From Cypionkella sp. (GTDB lineage Bacteria > Pseudomonadota > Alphaproteobacteria > Rhodobacterales > Rhodobacteraceae): DNA of 12,527 bases. The position numbers were made by a program, and so were the translations under genes. Location: contig JAGPBG010000024.1 in NCBI GenBank assembly GCA_018063485.1, positions 1 to 12,527 on the forward strand, written 5' to 3'. Each line of letters begins with the position of its first letter. The first letter of the stretch is position 1. A model generated the notes under the pieces. The model saw only the letters and a list, made by a program, of their open reading frames with translations, was not told the origin of the DNA and searched no databases. Shown in pieces: positions 1 to 6,058 of this stretch.

Positions 1-86
1 CATCCGCGTTCCTTGTACAGTTTAGAAGCAGTGTAGAACGCCTGTTGCAAAAGGCGGTTCAGTGCTTTGGTATCCACGTCGATCAT
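1..86 (-). CDS. N-terminal fragment of a possible N-carbamoylsarcosine amidase/isochorismatase-type hydrolase (cut by window edge)
   Basis: The first 28 codons of a minus-strand gene are visible; the rest lies outside the window. It begins MIDVDTKALNRLLQQAF and continues to Y-K-E-R-G. The ATG (86-84) has a strong ribosome binding site, AAGGAG on the minus strand, a few bases upstream, so the start is convincing. From memory, the pattern of an amphipathic stretch ending in Y-x-E-R-G resembles the N-terminal extension of N-carbamoylsarcosine amidohydrolases of the isochorismatase superfamily, which precedes the first beta strand. This is a tentative family match on very few residues. The gene is divergent from the LysR-type regulator, the usual arrangement for a LysR target. 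If the match is right, the product hydrolyses a carbamoyl-type amide in the cytoplasm. That there is a gene here is fairly sure; its function is not. Confidence 0.55.
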   Translation of the reverse strand, partial: MIDVDTKALNRLLQQAFYTASKLYKERG

Positions 87-177
87 TCCAATCTCCTTCA
101 TTTTCGGTGGTGATGATCTTTATTGCACCACCGGATGGCAGCTATGGAATGGCTGGATTTCCCTCTATTATGGACAG

Positions 178-209
178 TATTGCAATTATCCTTTTTTCTC
201 TGTTTTAAT
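178..209 (+). promoter_or_regulatory. Candidate promoter of the LysR-type gene, with palindrome ATTGCAAT at the -35 box
   Basis: TTGCAA (180-185) and TTTAAT (204-209) are separated by 18 bases and lie 24 bases before the GTG start. The -35 box sits inside the perfect palindrome ATTGCAAT (179-186). The heptamer TATTGCA occurs twice in this gap, at 121-127 and 178-184. LysR-type regulators often repress themselves by binding near their own promoter in such divergent gaps, so these could be binding sites. The boxes are read by eye; autoregulation is inference. Confidence 0.4.
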
Positions 210-232
210 GCGGATCACGACAGGAGAGCAGT

Positions 233-1150
233 GTGACCCAGACCCCAAGCTCCCGCGATATCGAGGCCTTTAACGTGGTGGCGGTGGAACTCAGTTTCCG
301 GCGCGCCGCAGAGCGTTTGTCCATTGATCAATCCGCCTTGTCTCGACGGATCAAGCAACTGGAAGACAACCTGGGGTATCTACTGATTCGCCGCACCACC
401 CGCGAAGTGTCCCTTACTGCGGCCGGAACGATTTTTCACGAACGCACCCGGCTGCTGGGGGCGGAAATAGATTCTGCCGTTCATGCTGCCCGCATCGCCG
501 CAGAAGGCAAACGTGGTCAACTGCGGATCGCTTATATGTCCTTTGCCGCCATCGAATGGATGCCGCGTGTAGTGCGAGAGTTTACCGAGCGGTATCCTGA
601 CATTGATCTGGAACTGAAATACATCCGCACCCAAGGCCAGAAGATCGAGTTGGCCCGCAACAATATTGATGCAGGCTTTATGCTTGGCCCATTGCAGCAC
701 CCCCAATATGAGGTGCTGGAGATGTCTTCCGACCCCCTGGTGGCTGTCTTGCCAATCAACCACCGACTTTCGACCCGAGCCGATGTGACTTTGGCGGATC
801 TGGCGCACTGTCCCATGGTTCTGGGCAGTATCGCCGAATGGGACTTCTTTCGTCAGTTCGTGTTGGACACATTTGCGCAGGCCGGACAGCAAGTGCAGAT
901 CAAATATGAAGCGTCCAACGCAATGGGCATTCTGAGTCTGGTATCAGAGGGGCTTGGTGTGTCGGTCTACGCGCAGTCCATTGCTCGGTTTCAGCCCCGC
1001 GCCATCATGACCAAACCCATTTCCGATTGCACGGCGCAGGTGCAGACCCTGCTGGTGTGGAACCGGGCTTACAAGAACCCGGCCTTGATGAACTTCGTGG
1101 CCGTCGCAAGAGAGCTTGTGCGACGGCCTAAGGGTGACCGCACGCCCTAA
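233..1150 (+). CDS. LysR-type transcriptional regulator
   Basis: A 305-residue protein, the normal length for the family. The N-terminal winged helix-turn-helix (about residues 10-67) is clear: F-x-x-A-A-E-R-L, then the recognition helix with Q-S-A-L-S-R-R-I and K-Q-L-E, then the wing ending at L-T-A-A-G. A two-lobed effector-binding domain (about 92-295) follows. The start is GTG at 233, supported by AGGAG at 222-226 with six bases of spacing; the ATG at 208 is in another frame. It is divergent from the hydrolase-like gene (1-86), its most likely target. It converges on the polyamine-type ABC operon, whose last stop codon overlaps its own. The effector is unknown. Regulation of the ABC operon would have to act at a distant promoter above 5259 and is only a possibility. 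Confidence 0.93.
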   Translation: MTQTPSSRDIEAFNVVAVELSFRRAAERLSIDQSALSRRIKQLEDNLGYLLIRRTTREVSLTAAGTIFHERTRLLGAEIDSAVHAARIAAEGKRGQLRIAYMSFAAIEWMPRVVREFTERYPDIDLELKYIRTQGQKIELARNNIDAGFMLGPLQHPQYEVLEMSSDPLVAVLPINHRLSTRADVTLADLAHCPMVLGSIAEWDFFRQFVLDTFAQAGQQVQIKYEASNAMGILSLVSEGLGVSVYAQSIARFQPRAIMTKPISDCTAQVQTLLVWNRAYKNPALMNFVAVARELVRRPKGDRTP

Positions 1151-1156
1151 TGGGCC
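1125..1156. terminator. Possible bidirectional stem-loop across the convergent stop codons
   Basis: GGCC (1125-1128) can pair with GGCC (1153-1156). After a small internal loop, AGGGTG (1131-1136) can pair with CGCCCT (1143-1148, one G-U pair). The structure spans the stops of the regulator and the ABC ATPase gene. There is no T-run on either side, so termination is only a possibility; it may be chance pairing in GC-rich coding sequence. Confidence 0.25.
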
Positions 1157-2259
1157 AGCGCGTCGCCAGATGAGTTATTGCTGCCGACCAGCATGCAGAC
1201 ATCTTGTGGCAACCAGCGGGCCACAACCTCGTCGCCGAATTTCAACGGCTTGGCGAAGAAATCCGCCTCCGGCAGATAGGCCACGAATTCGTCAGCTTGC
1301 GCCGTGGCGAGTTCGACTTTCACGAAGGTGCCTTGATATTCGACGTTGACCACTTTGCCGGGCATGGCGTTAGAGGCCATGGCCTGCCCCGGCTCCAGCC
1401 GGATCTTGTCGCGTCGGACGGCAAAGCGGATGTCTTGCCCGGCCCGCACCGCAGCGCGCGGGGCAAAGGCAAAGCGGCCCCCCGTGGCGCTTTCGGCTTC
1501 GATCTGATCGCTGGCGACAAGAACCTTGGCGCAAACCACATTCTGCCCGCCCATGAAACGCGCGACATAGGGCGAATGGGGGTGGTCATAGATGTCACGC
1601 GGCGGACCGGCTTGCTCGATGATGCCATGATCCATCACGATAACTTTGTCGGCCAAGGCGATGGCTTCGGGCTGGGTGTGGGTGACGTGGATGAAGGTGA
1701 TGCCAAGGTCATTTTGCAACCGCTTCAGTTCCACCCGCATCCGCAGGCGCAGGAACTCATCGAGTGCCGACAAAGGCTCATCCAACAGCAAAACCTGCGG
1801 GTTGGTGATCAGAGCCCGCGCCAGCGCCACCCTTTGCTGCTGGCCCCCCGAAAGTTGCGAGGGCATGCGGTCGGCCATATGGCCCAGTTGAACGCGGTCC
1901 AGCATTTCGCGCGCACGGTCGCGTCGTTCGGCGCCAACACCATGGATTTTCAGGGGAAAGGCCACATTGTCGGTCAGACTCAGATGTGGGAACAACGCAT
2001 AATTCTGAAACATCAGCGCGGTTCCCCGTTCGCCGGTCCGCACATGAGTGACGTCCTTGCCGCCAATCAGGATGCGGCCAGAGCTGAGCGTCTCGTGCCC
2101 CGCAATCATCCGCAGCAAGGTGGATTTACCGCAACCCGAGGGGCCAATCATGCAGCAATAGCTGCCGCCCTCGATCACCTGATCAACAGCATTCACAGCC
2201 GTCACCGCACCATAGCGCCGGGTGACTTTTTCAAGGGTGATTTCACCGACTTTGCTCAT
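1147..2259 (-). CDS. ABC importer ATPase, polyamine/opine (PotA-like) type
   Basis: A 370-residue ATP-hydrolysing subunit that would sit on the cytoplasmic side of the two permeases. Visible motifs: Walker A GPSGCGKST (39-47), Q-loop Gln 85, signature LSGGQQQR (136-143), Walker B LLLDEP (157-162), D-loop SALD and H-loop His 194. A C-terminal TOBE-type domain (about 240-360) is typical of PotA, FbpC and MalK-like ATPases. The ATG is preceded by AAAGGA inside a 15-base gap after permease 2, so it is the last gene of the operon. Its TAG stop (1149-1147) overlaps the TAA of the convergent regulator. All catalytic residues are present. The substrate cannot be read from the ATPase. Confidence 0.95.
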   Translation of the reverse strand: MSKVGEITLEKVTRRYGAVTAVNAVDQVIEGGSYCCMIGPSGCGKSTLLRMIAGHETLSSGRILIGGKDVTHVRTGERGTALMFQNYALFPHLSLTDNVAFPLKIHGVGAERRDRAREMLDRVQLGHMADRMPSQLSGGQQQRVALARALITNPQVLLLDEPLSALDEFLRLRMRVELKRLQNDLGITFIHVTHTQPEAIALADKVIVMDHGIIEQAGPPRDIYDHPHSPYVARFMGGQNVVCAKVLVASDQIEAESATGGRFAFAPRAAVRAGQDIRFAVRRDKIRLEPGQAMASNAMPGKVVNVEYQGTFVKVELATAQADEFVAYLPEADFFAKPLKFGDEVVARWLPQDVCMLVGSNNSSGDALAH

Positions 2260-2274
2260 GGGATTATCCTTTGA

Positions 2275-3075
2275 TTAGCGCTTGCGCCGCGTCAGGGCGA
2301 TGGCGGAAAATGCGGCGACGATGATCAACAGGCTGAGGGCGGTCGTCAGCGTGCCAATGGCGTAGAGCGCAGGGGTGGTGACGTTCGACGTCAGTGCCGC
2401 AACCTGAATTGGCAGCGTGTTCTTGGTGCCGACCGTCAACAGCGACCGGGGAAACTCGTCGTAAGACAGCGTCAGACCAAACAAGGCCACGGCGATCAGG
2501 CCGGGGAAAAGGATGGGCAATGTGACCTCTTTCAGAACCTGAGTCCGCGTCGCTCCCGCATCGCGGGCGGCCTCTTCCCAACTGCCGTTGAAACGGTTCA
2601 AGACAGCAAACATGATCAACAGGCCAAACGGCAACGTCCAGGTCAGATGCGCGCCAAGTCCCGAAATCAACCAGTTGGGTTGCAGGCCAAGCGAGGCGAA
2701 CAAGGTGCCAATACCCAGCCCGGTCAGGATGCCCGGCATCACCAGCGAGATGATGGCCAGATAAAACAACGCTCCCGATCCGCGAAATTTGCGCCGAAAC
2801 CCAAGGCCCGCAAAGAAAGACACGGTGACAGTGATCAGCATTGCCACCAGGCCAAGGATGATCGAGCGTTTGAAGGCTCCACCAAGGTCACCGTAGCGGG
2901 TGCTTTCAATAAGATCTGCGAACCAGTGCAGCGAGACACCCCGCAAAGGGAAGGTCATGCCACCTGTCGGCCCTTGAAACGACAGAACGAAGATGGCGAT
3001 CATCGGGCCATAAAGGAACAGGACAAACAGGATAAAGAAGATGGTCAGCGCCCAGAATGTCAGCTTTGATTGCAT
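2275..3075 (-). CDS. ABC importer permease 2 (PotC-like, inner membrane)
   Basis: A 266-residue membrane protein with about six hydrophobic segments, the normal size for PotC-type subunits. The cytoplasmic EAA loop that docks on the ATPase is visible at about 168-192: E-E-A-A-R-D-A-G-A-T, then L-P-I-L-F-P-G-L. The N-terminus is a hydrophobic anchor (about 7-30) followed by the periplasmic loop usual for this family. The C-terminus is positively charged (RRKR), consistent with a cytoplasmic end. The ATG lies 9 bases after the permease 1 stop, and its AGGAG ribosome binding site overlaps that stop codon, which points to translational coupling. It would form a heterodimeric channel with permease 1. 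Confidence 0.93.
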   Translation of the reverse strand: MQSKLTFWALTIFFILFVLFLYGPMIAIFVLSFQGPTGGMTFPLRGVSLHWFADLIESTRYGDLGGAFKRSIILGLVAMLITVTVSFFAGLGFRRKFRGSGALFYLAIISLVMPGILTGLGIGTLFASLGLQPNWLISGLGAHLTWTLPFGLLIMFAVLNRFNGSWEEAARDAGATRTQVLKEVTLPILFPGLIAVALFGLTLSYDEFPRSLLTVGTKNTLPIQVAALTSNVTTPALYAIGTLTTALSLLIIVAAFSAIALTRRKR

Positions 3076-3084
3076 TGCCGTCTC

Positions 3085-3939
3085 CTATTTCGCCAGTTCG
3101 GCCCGCACGTCCACGACGCGCAGAATGGCCGCCACCATGCCCAACACCACCGCGATCAACAGCACAGCCATTGCGGCGGCTTGCGGGTAATACATCTGGT
3201 CGAGGTTATTCTTCATCGCCGATACGACCGTCGAGGATTGCCCGCCGCTCATCACCCGCACCACGAAGAAATCGCCCATCACCAGGGTCACCACAAAGAT
3301 TGTGCCCAAGGCGATGCCAGTGCGGCTGAGCGGAATGATGATGGTTCGCAAGATTTGAAAGCCGGTGGCGCCCGCATCCAATGCGGCCTCGATCACGTTC
3401 TTGTCGATCTTGGCCATGGCGTTGAAGATCGGCACGATCATGAACAAGGTGAACAGGTTCACATAGGTCAGGATCACTGCAAAGTCGGAAAACAGAAGAA
3501 ACTCAAGCGGTTGATGGATCAGTCCCAGTTGCATCAGACCGGTGTTGAAAAGACCCTCACGTCCCAGAAACGGGATCCAGCTGATCATTCGGATCACGGT
3601 TGAGGTCCAGAATGGGATCGTACACAGCAAAAACAGCCCGATTTGCAGTTTCAGGTTTCGCACATGAAAGACGAGGTAAAAGCTGACAGCAAAGCCCAAG
3701 ACGAGTGTGACGGCCCAGGTAATCGCGGCATACCGCAGCGTGTTGGCAAACACCCGCCATGTCGTAGGCGAGGCAAAGACAGCGACAAAGTTGGCGATTG
3801 TGAAGTCTGCCCGGTATTGCAGCCCGTCAAATGTCCAGAATGACAAAAGCATGACCATGAGCAGGGGCAGCCCGCTGAATACGATCAGGATCATGGCGAA
3901 GGGCAGCACGGAAAACTGCGACAGGCGGTTGGGGGTCAT
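3085..3939 (-). CDS. ABC importer permease 1 (PotB-like, inner membrane)
   Basis: A 284-residue polytopic protein with about six membrane segments, starting at about residue 10. Its EAA loop is at about 184-208 (E-A-A-L-D-A-G-A-T, then I-I-P-L-S-R-T-G-I). The region W-T-S-T-V-I-R-M-I-S-W (111-121) resembles the PotB/PotH pattern after the third helix. The start is ATG at 3939-3937 with a modest GAGG site (3948-3945). It follows the binding-protein gene after a 47-base gap containing a terminator-like hairpin, so it is probably made at a lower level than the binding protein. Downstream it is coupled to permease 2. Confidence 0.93.
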   Translation of the reverse strand: MTPNRLSQFSVLPFAMILIVFSGLPLLMVMLLSFWTFDGLQYRADFTIANFVAVFASPTTWRVFANTLRYAAITWAVTLVLGFAVSFYLVFHVRNLKLQIGLFLLCTIPFWTSTVIRMISWIPFLGREGLFNTGLMQLGLIHQPLEFLLFSDFAVILTYVNLFTLFMIVPIFNAMAKIDKNVIEAALDAGATGFQILRTIIIPLSRTGIALGTIFVVTLVMGDFFVVRVMSGGQSSTVVSAMKNNLDQMYYPQAAAMAVLLIAVVLGMVAAILRVVDVRAELAK

Positions 3940-3951
3940 GGGAACCTCGTG

Positions 3952-3978
3952 AAAAAGCGGCCCCCCGTGAAGGGGGCC
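3952..3978 (-). terminator. Terminator-like hairpin between the binding-protein and permease genes (probable attenuator)
   Basis: On the minus strand a 7-bp all-GC stem (GGCCCCC, 3978-3972, with GGGGGCC, 3965-3959) closes a 6-base loop. After GC, five Ts follow (3956-3952). This is the form of an intrinsic terminator, placed 9 bases after the binding-protein stop and about 20 bases before the permease start. In many ABC operons such a hairpin stops part of the transcripts, or protects the upstream message from 3' decay, giving excess binding protein. The structure is seen; the role is inferred. Confidence 0.75.
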
Positions 3979-3987
3979 TGTTGGGGA

Positions 3988-5259
3988 TCAGGAGGCTACG
4001 AAATCGTTCCAGCGCTGCACGAGGTATTCGCCCTCGTCCATGGTGGTGTTCCAGCAGCGGATACTGCCGATGCGGTCTGCAAAGCTGCCGCCGTCGCGGA
4101 CGCGGCCGGGCTGTTCCATCACGGCGCCAAAGGGATCCTTGATTTCCACGGCAGCCGGCTTGCCGTCGTACCAGTAATCCCATTCCTCGGGCGACAGGCT
4201 GGCTCGGGTGGTTTCGGGCACAGCCGAATAATAGCCCTGCCGCGCGACAAAGGCACCATAAGGCCCGGTCAGCATCCAGTTGAGGTATTCGTAGGCCGCC
4301 TCAAGCTTGATCCCCTCAAGGTGGCTCATCAGGCCAAGCCCGTTACCCCAACCACGATATCCTTCGTTCAAGCCCTTGTAGACGCAATCAATTCCCCGGC
4401 TGCGCACCGCAGTTACCGCTGGCGACCACATCGACTGGATCACCACCTCGCCCGAGGCCATGAAGTTCACCGACTCGTCGAAACTGGACCAGAAGGCGCG
4501 GAACTGGCCGTCTTGCTTGGCCTTGATCAGGATGGCGATGGTCTGGTCGATCTCGGCCCGTGTCATGTTGCCTTTGTCGACATAGGTCATGTCGCCCCGC
4601 GCCTCGATCGCCATGGCGGCATCCATGATGCCAATTTGCGGCACGTTGATCAACGCGACCTTGCCCTTGAACTCGGGGTTTAGAAGTTCTGCCCAAGAGG
4701 TCACATCGCGGCCAATCAGATCGGGGCGTATCCCCAGCGTGTCGGCGTTGAGGATGGTTGGCATCATCGTCGCCTTGCCATTCGCGGCGGCGGCAAAGCC
4801 AGTGCCATCTGCAAATTGCACCTCAAACGGCATGGTGCCCTGGCGCGACATATCCGAGCCGTCGAAATTCTTGCCTTCACGGAACAGCGGGATGATCTTG
4901 TCCCAGTTGGTGATCTTGGCCGTGTCGATGGTTTGCAGCTTCTCGCTGCGCCAGATGCGCTGCAGCGCCCAGAACTCCAGATCGGCAATGTCGATGGTTT
5001 CGGGCTGGCCGATCACGCGCGCCATGATCGCATCGGTCCATGCGTTCTGCATTTCAACCTTGAAACCAAGGTCAGCGCTGGCGGCCGCAGCGACATCTGC
5101 AAAGATCGAATAGGAGGGGCCGACATGCATCAAAGACACGTCCTTGAGGCTTTGCGCCCAGATCATCGGCGCCCCCAGAACTGAACCTACCCCGGCACCG
5201 GCGAGGGTCTTTAGCATCGTGCGGCGGTTGACAGACGCCGCAGTTTTCACGTTTTCCAA
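3988..5259 (-). CDS. Tat-exported periplasmic solute-binding protein of a polyamine/opine-type ABC importer
   Basis: A 423-residue protein, first gene of the four-gene importer operon. Residues 1-35 form a twin-arginine signal: N-R-R-T-M-L-K at 11-17, a hydrophobic stretch to about 30, and a probable cleavage after I-W-A (33-35). The mature part has the layout of extracellular solute-binding family 1/8 (PotD/PotF-like) proteins, including the W-A-E-L-L-N-P-E-F-K-G-K-V motif of that group and a conserved E-Y-L-N-W-M-L near the C-terminal third. The start is TTG (5259-5257), 7 bases after AGGAG (5271-5267). The nearby ATG (5264-5262) is in another frame and stops after five codons. The ligand cannot be read from sequence; a nitrogen compound is plausible from the possible amidase near the regulator, but unproven. 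Confidence 0.9.
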   Translation of the reverse strand: MENVKTAASVNRRTMLKTLAGAGVGSVLGAPMIWAQSLKDVSLMHVGPSYSIFADVAAAASADLGFKVEMQNAWTDAIMARVIGQPETIDIADLEFWALQRIWRSEKLQTIDTAKITNWDKIIPLFREGKNFDGSDMSRQGTMPFEVQFADGTGFAAAANGKATMMPTILNADTLGIRPDLIGRDVTSWAELLNPEFKGKVALINVPQIGIMDAAMAIEARGDMTYVDKGNMTRAEIDQTIAILIKAKQDGQFRAFWSSFDESVNFMASGEVVIQSMWSPAVTAVRSRGIDCVYKGLNEGYRGWGNGLGLMSHLEGIKLEAAYEYLNWMLTGPYGAFVARQGYYSAVPETTRASLSPEEWDYWYDGKPAAVEIKDPFGAVMEQPGRVRDGGSFADRIGSIRCWNTTMDEGEYLVQRWNDFVAS

Positions 5260-5372
5260 TTCATCTCTCCTGCTGTTGGCGGCGACTGATCGGTTGTATT
5301 CCGCAGCTCGCCTCGGGTTTAAGTCCCTTCACTTTCCGCTCATCGGGCTGGGCCGAAAAACGTCACGATGAG

Positions 5373-5382
5373 AGCCTAGGCT
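5373..5382. promoter_or_regulatory. Perfect 10-bp palindrome AGCCTAGGCT upstream of the importer operon
   Basis: A perfect self-complementary decamer 114 bases upstream of the TTG start of the solute-binding protein gene. It could be half of an operator or a chance palindrome. It contains CCTAGG, which is often rare in bacterial genomes because of restriction-site avoidance. No regulator family is recognised. Confidence 0.25.
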
Positions 5383-5416
5383 GGAAAAGCGCCAGTGAGG
5401 TGTGCTGGTTTCGCCA

Positions 5417-5443
5417 TTATTGATGCCGAACTGGCATGAATAA
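5417..5443. promoter_or_regulatory. 27-base inverted repeat, probable operator
   Basis: The arms are TTATT-G-ATGCC (5417-5427) and GGCAT-G-AATAA (5433-5443) around the 5-base centre GAACT. Ten of eleven positions pair; the only mismatch is the G opposite G. The mixed AT-outer, GC-inner layout and short spacer fit a dimeric repressor site better than a terminator, and no T-run follows on either strand. The minus-strand hexamer AATAAT (5421-5416), a possible -10 box for the importer operon, lies in one arm, so a bound protein could block that promoter. The regulator is unknown. Confidence 0.5.
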
Positions 5444-5598
5444 CGCGGCGCCACGGAGGTTTGGTCAGATGGAGTCGGCGATCCGGGTCGGCTGCTTGCG
5501 AGGCCTGCTTTTGGTAACCGCTCGGTCGCTTGGCTTTGGATTGGCTGCGACTTGGCCGAACAATTCATGGTTGAATGCCGCATCAGCGTTGCCACAAC

Positions 5599-5756
5599 TG
5601 AACTGCGCCGGGTTTGCCGAGGGCTCCAACTCATGAGCAGGATGGAGCATCATGAACAAATCAACGAACGAGTATTCACCTGAAGTGCGCAAGCGTGCCG
5701 CGCGGATCGTATCATATGGCGCAGGGCAGCATGAAAGCCGTTGGGCGGCGATTGCT
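5599..5756 (+). pseudogene. Left end and OrfA start of an IS3-family insertion sequence (remnant)
   Basis: From ATG 5652 the frame reads MNKSTNEYSPEVRKRA, then later H-E-S-R-W-A-A-I. This is the N-terminal helix-turn-helix start of IS3-family OrfA proteins (typical pattern: Y-S-P-E-V-R-x-R-A, about 15 residues, then W-A-A-I). After about 35 residues the similarity ends; the expected remainder (K-I-G-C, Q-T-L, W-V-K, leucine zipper) and all of OrfB are missing. Upstream, the sequence beginning TGAACTGCGCCGGG at 5599 has the TG start and the distance (53 bases to the ATG) expected for an IS3 left terminal repeat. The terminal repeat is a recollection-based call; the OrfA match is stronger. Confidence 0.65.
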
Positions 5757-5759
5757 GTG

Positions 5760-5905
5760 CACTCGCCAACCAGGCAACGGATCGAAAATATCTTTGGAAG
5801 CTCAAGGAATACAGGGAAATCGCAATGCGCTGCTGCTCAATCGACGCCGGCTCCAGCGCATTCATCTCGCTTGCGGCAACCCGTGATCCGTTTGAAGTGA
5901 GGGCC
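5760..5905 (+). pseudogene. C-terminal remnant of an IS5-like transposase with a one-base deletion
   Basis: R-Q-R-I-E-N-I-F-G (5772-5797 region), followed after a frame change by KLKEYREIAMR and then S-A-F-I-S-L-A-A-T, matches the last conserved block of IS5-family DDE transposases: R-x-x-I-E-x-x-F-G-R-L-K-D-x-R-x-I-A-x-R-Y-D, then A-x-x-L-A-A. That block contains the catalytic Glu, here the E of I-E (codon 5784-5786). The two parts are in different frames. A single missing base at 5797/5798 (GG|AAG, expected GGN AAG) explains the shift. The rest of the transposase is absent, and the block is joined directly to the IS3 OrfA fragment in the same frame. It cannot be active. Confidence 0.6.
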
Positions 5906-5957
5906 CGCACATCCTGGTCAACTTTCGGATGGCTTGGGCAAGCGCAGCAGATTCCTG

Positions 5958-5987
5958 TTGACCCCCTCGCAAAGCACTGGCCTAAAT
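5958..5987 (+). promoter_or_regulatory. Weak candidate promoter of the nucleoside-transport operon
   Basis: TTGACC (5958-5963) matches the -35 consensus at five of six positions. With an 18-base spacer the -10 would be CTAAAT (5982-5987), only a half match. It is the best sigma-70-like pair in the 150 bases before the BMP-family gene and would leave a leader of about 65 bases containing the palindrome at 6009-6021. Confidence 0.3.
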
Positions 5988-6008
5988 CACTTACGCGCCG
6001 CCTTGGAC

Positions 6009-6021
6009 AGACCGTCGGTCT
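6009..6021. promoter_or_regulatory. Perfect palindrome AGACCGTCGGTCT in the leader of the nucleoside-transport operon
   Basis: Six-base arms AGACCG and CGGTCT around a central T, ending 37 bases before the ATG of the BMP-family gene and about 20 bases after the candidate -10 box. The position suits a repressor operator. As RNA it would have too tight a loop for a full hairpin but could fold with a 3-base GTC loop and a 5-bp stem. No regulator is assigned. Confidence 0.4.
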
Positions 6022-6058
6022 TGGTGAGGGGCACAGAAATCGAAACCGGGAGAAAGAT

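Larger units (their letters stand above)
5260..5598. other. Intergenic region without a recognisable gene; leader and control region of the importer operon
   Basis: This 339-base stretch contains the ribosome binding site of the binding-protein gene (5271-5267) and two operator-like palindromes (5373-5382 and 5417-5443). The open frames on both strands are short, have poor starts and show no family resemblance. I take it as the 5' region of the minus-strand importer operon plus unassigned DNA next to the insertion-sequence scar. I do not see a convincing sigma-70 promoter near 5259; the best -10-like hexamer on the minus strand is AATAAT (5421-5416), with a poor -35. Confidence 0.5.

Noticed and set aside
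67..273. Short plus-strand frame of 68 codons before the regulator
   Set aside because: It lies across the divergent promoter gap and overlaps both neighbouring gene starts; no ribosome binding site or family match.
1204..2274. Long plus-strand open frame (356 codons) opposite the ABC ATPase gene
   Set aside because: It is the exact antisense of a gene with every ATPase motif, and its translation has no family features and a His/Gln/Arg-rich shadow composition.
5329..5692. Minus-strand frames of 101 and 75 codons in the intergenic region
   Set aside because: No ribosome binding site or recognisable motif; they run through the palindromes and the insertion-sequence end.
5260..6058. Possible small RNA, riboswitch or toxin-antitoxin pair in the large gap
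   Set aside because: I found no purine-riboswitch core, no terminator-ended transcript and no paired small frames with good starts; the gap is explained by palindromes and insertion-sequence remnants.
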